42,196 nt of DNA. Origin: an uncultured Eubacteriales bacterium (lineage in GTDB: Bacteria > Bacillota > Clostridia > Peptostreptococcales > Anaerovoracaceae). Below the pieces are notes generated by a model. That model was not told where the DNA came from, searched no databases, and was given only the letters and a program-made list of their open reading frames with translations. Shown piece by piece: positions 40,142 through 42,196 of this stretch (its first letter is position 1; each line of letters opens with the position of its first letter). Both the position numbers and the translations under genes were made by a program. The DNA is taken from assembly GCA_900540145.1 (NCBI GenBank), contig UQEW01000010.1:1-42196 (forward strand), written 5' to 3'.

Positions 40142-41281
40142 CTACTCAACTTCGGTTATTTCCACTTCGGCGGTATCTTCATCTGCAGGCTCTTTCTCCA
40201 ATGGTTCCTCATCATTCGTATCGTACTGTTCTTCCTCTAAAACTCCATCGTATTGAGAGTGACTTTTTATATCGATTTTCCATCCGCTTACCTTAGCTGC
40301 CAGCCTAACGTTCTGTCCTTCTTTTCCTATGGCCAGCGAGAGCTGATAATCAGGCACCACTACAGTTGCCGACTTTTCTCCGCTTTCATCTATCAATACC
40401 TTTTCAACTTTTGCCGGGCTCAAAACGCTGGCAATCAGTTCTTCAGGCTGCTCACTCCAGGTGATTATATCTATCTTTTCTCCATGAAGCTCATCTACGA
40501 TGGCCTGCACTCTGGCGCCTCTGGTTCCTACGCATGCTCCTACAGGATCCACATCTTCAAATTCTGTATATACAGCCATCTTGGTTCTGGAGCCGGCTTC
40601 TCTGGCTATGCCCTTTATCTCTACAGTGCCATCCTCTATTTCAGGCACTTCCAGCTCAAACAGCCTTTTAACCAGTCCCGGATGTGATCTGGAAAGGAAC
40701 ACCTGCGGTCCTTTGGTAGTCTTTTTTACGTCCATGATAAATACCTTGAGACGATCGTTGACTTTATATTTTTCTCCCGGTACCTGCTCGTTGGCCGGCA
40801 ATATTCCTTCTGTTCTGCCCAGATTAACAAATATCGTTCCGTTGCTTACCCTCTGAACTGTACCTGTTACGATTTCTCCCTGTCTGGTGATATAATCGTC
40901 GAATATCATTCCTCTTTCGGCTTCTCTTATTCTCTGCACGACTACCTGCTTTGCAGTTTGAGCTGCAATTCTTCCGAAGTCTTTAGGTGTAACCTGATAT
41001 TCCACTATGTCGCCTGCCTGATATCTGTAATCTATTTCCCTCGCTTCTTCTACCGATATCTGAGTCAGTTCGTCTGTAACTTCATCTACTACGTCCATTC
41101 GCATGATTACAGAAATATCTCCCGTTTCACGGTCTATATCCACTCTAACATTCTGTGCGGTACCGTAATTTTTCTTATAAGCAGATACCAAGGCTGATTC
41201 TATCGCTTCAATAAGCACATCTTTGGATATCTGCCGTTCTCTTTCCAAGTCATCGATTGCCTGAATAAATTCCCTGTTCAT
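40142..41281 (-). CDS. nusA: Transcription termination/antitermination factor NusA
   Basis: 379 residues from ATG 41281, ten bases after AGGAGG; an upstream TTG at 41290 is too close. Order: N-terminal RNA-polymerase-binding domain (1-130), S1 (about 132-200, GEIVTGTVQRVSNGTIFVNL), KH1 and KH2 (205-345; VGACVGTRGARVQ, LAIGKEGQNVRLAA) and a short acidic tail. No C-terminal acidic repeats, as in other Firmicutes. Confidence 0.96.
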   Translation of the reverse strand: MNREFIQAIDDLERERQISKDVLIEAIESALVSAYKKNYGTAQNVRVDIDRETGDISVIMRMDVVDEVTDELTQISVEEAREIDYRYQAGDIVEYQVTPKDFGRIAAQTAKQVVVQRIREAERGMIFDDYITRQGEIVTGTVQRVSNGTIFVNLGRTEGILPANEQVPGEKYKVNDRLKVFIMDVKKTTKGPQVFLSRSHPGLVKRLFELEVPEIEDGTVEIKGIAREAGSRTKMAVYTEFEDVDPVGACVGTRGARVQAIVDELHGEKIDIITWSEQPEELIASVLSPAKVEKVLIDESGEKSATVVVPDYQLSLAIGKEGQNVRLAAKVSGWKIDIKSHSQYDGVLEEEQYDTNDEEPLEKEPADEDTAEVEITEVE

Positions 41282-41297
41282 CTTAATCAATCCTCCT

Positions 41298-41777
41298 TTA
41301 AAAAACTACGGCAAGACAGGTCTTTGCCACCTGCTTGGCGGGAAATTTCAATTCATTGTTTTGCTCGTCTGTTATTACAACATTTTCATCTATGAGTCCT
41401 ACAAGGGTGCCTATAAAAGTTTTCTTCCCGTCTATAGCCTTGTAGAGATTTACTTCTACCTGCTCTCCTGAAAATCTGGCAAAATCGCAAGGTCTGTACA
41501 AAGTTCTGTCCATTCCCGGAGATGAAACTTCCAAGTAATAATTTTGAGGTATGGGATCTATCTCATCCAGCTTTTCGCTCAGAAACCTGCTGACCAGTTC
41601 ACAATCATCGGTGGAAACGTAATCGTCCCTGCCTGCTTCCGCCTTATCAATGTAAACTCTCAGAAACCAGTCTTTTCCTTCTTTTACAAATTCACAAAAA
41701 TAAAGTTCAAGTCTGTTTTCCCTTAGGAACTCTTCAGAAATTTCTTCTATCAGCTCCGTAATCTTTTTCTTTGCCAT
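41298..41777 (-). CDS. rimP: Ribosome maturation factor RimP
   Basis: 159 residues from ATG 41777 (a preceding ATG at 41780 is also possible) after AGGAGGA. RVYIDKAE, the DCELVSRFLSEKLDE helix and the YYLEVSSPGMDRTL motif identify it. It assists 30S maturation. First gene of the nine-gene operon to ribF. Confidence 0.95.
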   Translation of the reverse strand: MAKKKITELIEEISEEFLRENRLELYFCEFVKEGKDWFLRVYIDKAEAGRDDYVSTDDCELVSRFLSEKLDEIDPIPQNYYLEVSSPGMDRTLYRPCDFARFSGEQVEVNLYKAIDGKKTFIGTLVGLIDENVVITDEQNNELKFPAKQVAKTCLAVVF

Positions 41778-41819
41778 CATTCCTCCTCAATCAAGTAATA
41801 AATCGGTAAACAAAATTGA

Positions 41820-41842
41820 AAGAGTGGGGTTTGCCCACTCTT
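41820..41842 (-). terminator. rimP leader hairpin, possible attenuator
   Basis: AAGAGTGGG (41820-41828) and CCCACTCTT (41834-41842) form a perfect 9-bp stem with a five-base loop. It lies between the promoter and rimP and is followed on the minus strand by TCAATTTTG, a weak T tail, so attenuation is plausible, and autoregulation by NusA is an attractive guess. Confidence 0.55.
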
Positions 41843-41877
41843 CTAAGTAATACCTTTTAGAAATTTAATCCTTAATT

Positions 41878-41906
41878 AGGATATCACATATGTCTTTGTA
41901 TTGCAA
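41878..41906 (-). promoter_or_regulatory. Sigma-A promoter of the rimP-nusA-infB operon
   Basis: TTGCAA (41901-41906), 17 bases, and TATCCT (41878-41883) on the minus strand. A TTTTTGAG/CTCAAAAA hairpin (about 41912-41931) lies just upstream. Confidence 0.75.
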
Positions 41907-41909
41907 TGG

Positions 41910-42196
41910 GTTTTTGAGAAAAACTCAAAAAAAGTATAATATAAAATACGTGCTCCCGATGACTGCAGTAGTCAATATATAATCCAATTCCATTGTATAA
42001 AATGACTCGTCATCTATTGATAATATGCCGAACTCAAAGTCTACTGTACAAGCGAGACTGATTCTTGTGAGAAAGGGCGTGTCTCCTGTGAAAATGGCAT
42101 GTCTCCTGTGAAAATGGCATGTCTCCTGTGAAAAATACGTGTCTCCTAAATGTTGTCTTTTTTTGAAGTAATCGCAAAATTATACAACATGCCTTA
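41910..42196. other. Spacer beyond the rimP promoter
   Basis: No open reading frame. Apart from the tandem repeats it contains a 7-bp inverted pair, ATGTTGT/ACAACAT, near 42150 and 42184. The next gene lies outside the window. Confidence 0.4.
42071..42150. repeat. 20-bp tandem repeats at the right end
   Basis: GTCTCCTGTGAAAATGGCAT occurs exactly at 42081-42100 and 42101-42120, then GTCTCCTGTGAAAAATACGT at 42121-42140 and a start of a fourth unit (GTCTCCT) at 42141. The preceding ten bases end with GGGCGT. No gene overlaps. Bound repeats of this kind occur at ends of some insertion sequences and at regulator binding sites. Confidence 0.85.

Noticed and set aside
42081..42147. CRISPR array
   Set aside because: Repeats are directly adjacent, without spacers, and no cas genes are present.

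Overview
The window reads as a chromosomal segment of a low-to-medium GC Gram-positive anaerobe of the class Clostridia. Evidence is the Shine-Dalgarno-rich gene starts, the FabK-type fatty acid operon with accBCDA embedded in it, the rimP-nusA-ylxR-ylxQ-infB-rbfA-nrnA-truB-ribF order, a PQTG sortase-anchored surface protein and Tn4451-type TnpV/TnpX relics. A Peptostreptococcales/Anaerovoracaceae-like placement is a guess.

Positions 1 to about 8,990 are a decayed mobile or accessory region. It holds a 3'-end HTH fragment, a small transposon gene followed by tnpV, a 1,133-aa leucine-rich-repeat cell-wall protein, a tyrosine recombinase, a sigma-factor-like pair that looks like one gene broken by a frameshift, a DUF6076-like zinc protein, the first 30 codons of a TnpX-type serine recombinase, and a second tnpV in the opposite orientation. 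The most notable signal is between the surface-protein gene and the recombinase: 21-bp inverted repeats (4479-4499 and 4738-4758) enclose 238 bp that carry an extended -10 promoter pointing away from the surface gene and an intrinsic terminator pointing at it. A second terminator lies just outside the right repeat. This is the layout expected of an invertible, phase-variable promoter caught in the OFF orientation.

Positions 9,006-15,071 carry a metallophosphoesterase, a Zur-like Fur regulator with its own promoter and 21-bp palindromic operator, the ZnuA/ZnuC/ZnuB-type metal uptake genes, a convergent APC amino-acid antiporter and a divergent GntR/FCD regulator. Positions 15,072-16,942 hold hairpin-rich non-coding DNA, an AT-rich membrane-anchored HNH nuclease gene and a long empty spacer.

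Positions 16,943-22,371 (all minus strand) hold pnp, rpsO, a maleate isomerase/aspartate racemase-like gene, a small CxCxxC protein, a frameshifted small membrane-protein gene, and a MarR regulator. That regulator sits at the downstream end of the complete type II fatty acid operon (acpP-accB-accC-accD-accA-fabH-fabK-[fabK/UfaA-like]-fabD-fabG-fabF-fabZ, 32,595 down to 22,455), which starts from a clear sigma-A promoter followed by an AT-rich palindromic tract. The second enoyl-reductase-like flavoprotein is a candidate for the missing unsaturated fatty acid step.

Positions 33,325-41,777 are the translation/RNA operon rimP to ribF, again on the minus strand, with a clear promoter and leader hairpin. 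The far right end holds 20-bp tandem repeats next to no visible gene.
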